From: JAZDLO01 sp043801935
GTDB lineage: Bacteria; Actinomycetota; Thermoleophilia; RBG-16-64-13
NCBI GenBank assembly: GCA_043801935.1
Contig: JAZDLO010000005.1
Location: 1-6,448 of the forward strand
Length of the DNA: 6,448 nucleotides
Reading direction: 5' to 3'
Part shown: one piece after another, positions 6,192 to 6,448 of the stretch
Numbering within the stretch: position 1 is the stretch's first letter
How the letters are laid out: each line of letters starts with the position of its first letter
Translations under genes and position numbers: made by a program
Notes under the pieces: generated by a model
Databases searched by the model: none
Seen by the model: only the letters and a program-made list of their open reading frames with translations
What the model was told of the DNA's origin: nothing

Positions 6192-6216
6192 CGTGCGAGC
6201 CGTCCCGGCCCGCACG
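6192..6216 (-). repeat. GC-rich hairpin between the acetate kinase homologue and acp
   Basis: On the minus strand CGTGCGGGCC and GGCTCGCACG form a 10-bp stem, with one G-U pair in RNA, around a 5-nt loop GGGAC. It lies 17 nt after the TAA of the upstream acetate kinase homologue and about 16 nt before the acp ribosome binding site. No T-run follows, so it is not a standard intrinsic terminator. It could be an attenuator, an RNA-processing or mRNA-stability element that sets different levels of the two genes. Confidence 0.55.
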
Positions 6217-6233
6217 ATTACAGCGTGCGTCGA

Positions 6234-6448
6234 TTATCTCCCTTCGCCTACTGCCGGGCGAGTTCGATCACAAGACAGCTCGTAGGCCCGCCGGGCCACG
6301 ACGACCTCTTCGTTCGTCGCCAAAGCCAGGACCGCGACGGAGGCCCCCTCCGGAGACAGCAGCCGGTCTCCGGCCTCCCGCTCGTTCCGGGCGGGTTCCA
6401 ACGTGATCCCCAGGAACTCCAGACCGTCGCAGCATGCCCGGCGCAGAC
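6234..6448 (-). CDS. C-terminal part of a second acetate kinase homologue (5' end outside window)
   Basis: An open frame of 70 codons enters from the right edge and ends with TAA at 6236-6234. It contains LRRACCDGLEFLGITLEP, matching the acetate kinase segment that in the complete AckA of this window reads IRAAVCEGLSFLGIKLDA, and then VAVLALATNEEVVVARRAYEL, matching the C-terminal VxVxxxPTNEExxIAxxT of the family, including the first Glu of NEE that corresponds to the active-site Glu384. After that comes a basic tail of about 13 residues with no match to the other copy. About half of the first 23 aligned positions are identical between the two copies, so they are paralogues and not a recent duplication. 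A full-length gene would extend roughly 1 kb to the right. It precedes acp by 70 nt and is probably the same operon. Whether the missing N-terminal part is intact cannot be seen. Confidence 0.8.
   Translation of the reverse strand, partial: LRRACCDGLEFLGITLEPARNEREAGDRLLSPEGASVAVLALATNEEVVVARRAYELSCDRTRPAVGEGR

Noticed and set aside
1..6448. CRISPR arrays, insertion sequences, tRNA or rRNA genes
   Set aside because: No spaced direct repeats, transposase motifs, terminal inverted repeats or RNA-gene signatures were seen, and nearly all of the window is coding.

Overview
The window is a gene-dense stretch of high-GC bacterial DNA. The GC-rich codon use, strong GGAGG-type ribosome binding sites and use of GTG and TTG starts fit an actinobacterial, Chloroflexota-like or other high-GC lineage. 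A linked phosphate acyltransferase and acetate kinase suggest an organism that gains ATP from acyl groups, possibly an anaerobe. Nothing in the sequence fixes the taxon.

Left part, + strand (1-772): the last 37 codons of an unrecognised protein, followed 15 nt later by a six-helix membrane protein of the DUF998 family with a TTG start. These two genes converge on the rest of the window across a 53-nt gap.

Right and central part, - strand (826-6448), read from right to left: the C-terminus of an acetate kinase homologue cut by the window edge, an acyl carrier protein, a CocE/NonD-type alpha/beta hydrolase, a holo-ACP synthase (AcpS-type phosphopantetheinyl transferase), a phosphate acetyl/acyltransferase (Pta), a complete second acetate kinase (AckA) and an NfsB-like nitroreductase. 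Gaps are 70, 41, 24, -11 (overlap), 20 and 77 nt, so the first six genes look like one operon; the nitroreductase may be its tail or a separate unit.

The unusual feature is that pta-ackA, normally a CoA-based pathway (acyl-CoA + Pi -> acyl-phosphate -> acid + ATP), sits in one operon with its own ACP and with the enzyme that arms ACP with phosphopantetheine. The Pta keeps its catalytic C-terminal motifs but, by alignment from memory, lacks the two arginine-bearing segments that in characterised Pta enzymes contact CoA. Together these suggest a testable idea: a module that converts an acyl group on ACP, rather than on CoA, into acyl-phosphate and then ATP, with the hydrolase and the two acetate kinase homologues handling the substrate or product. 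That function is inference; the gene content and residue changes are visible in the sequence.
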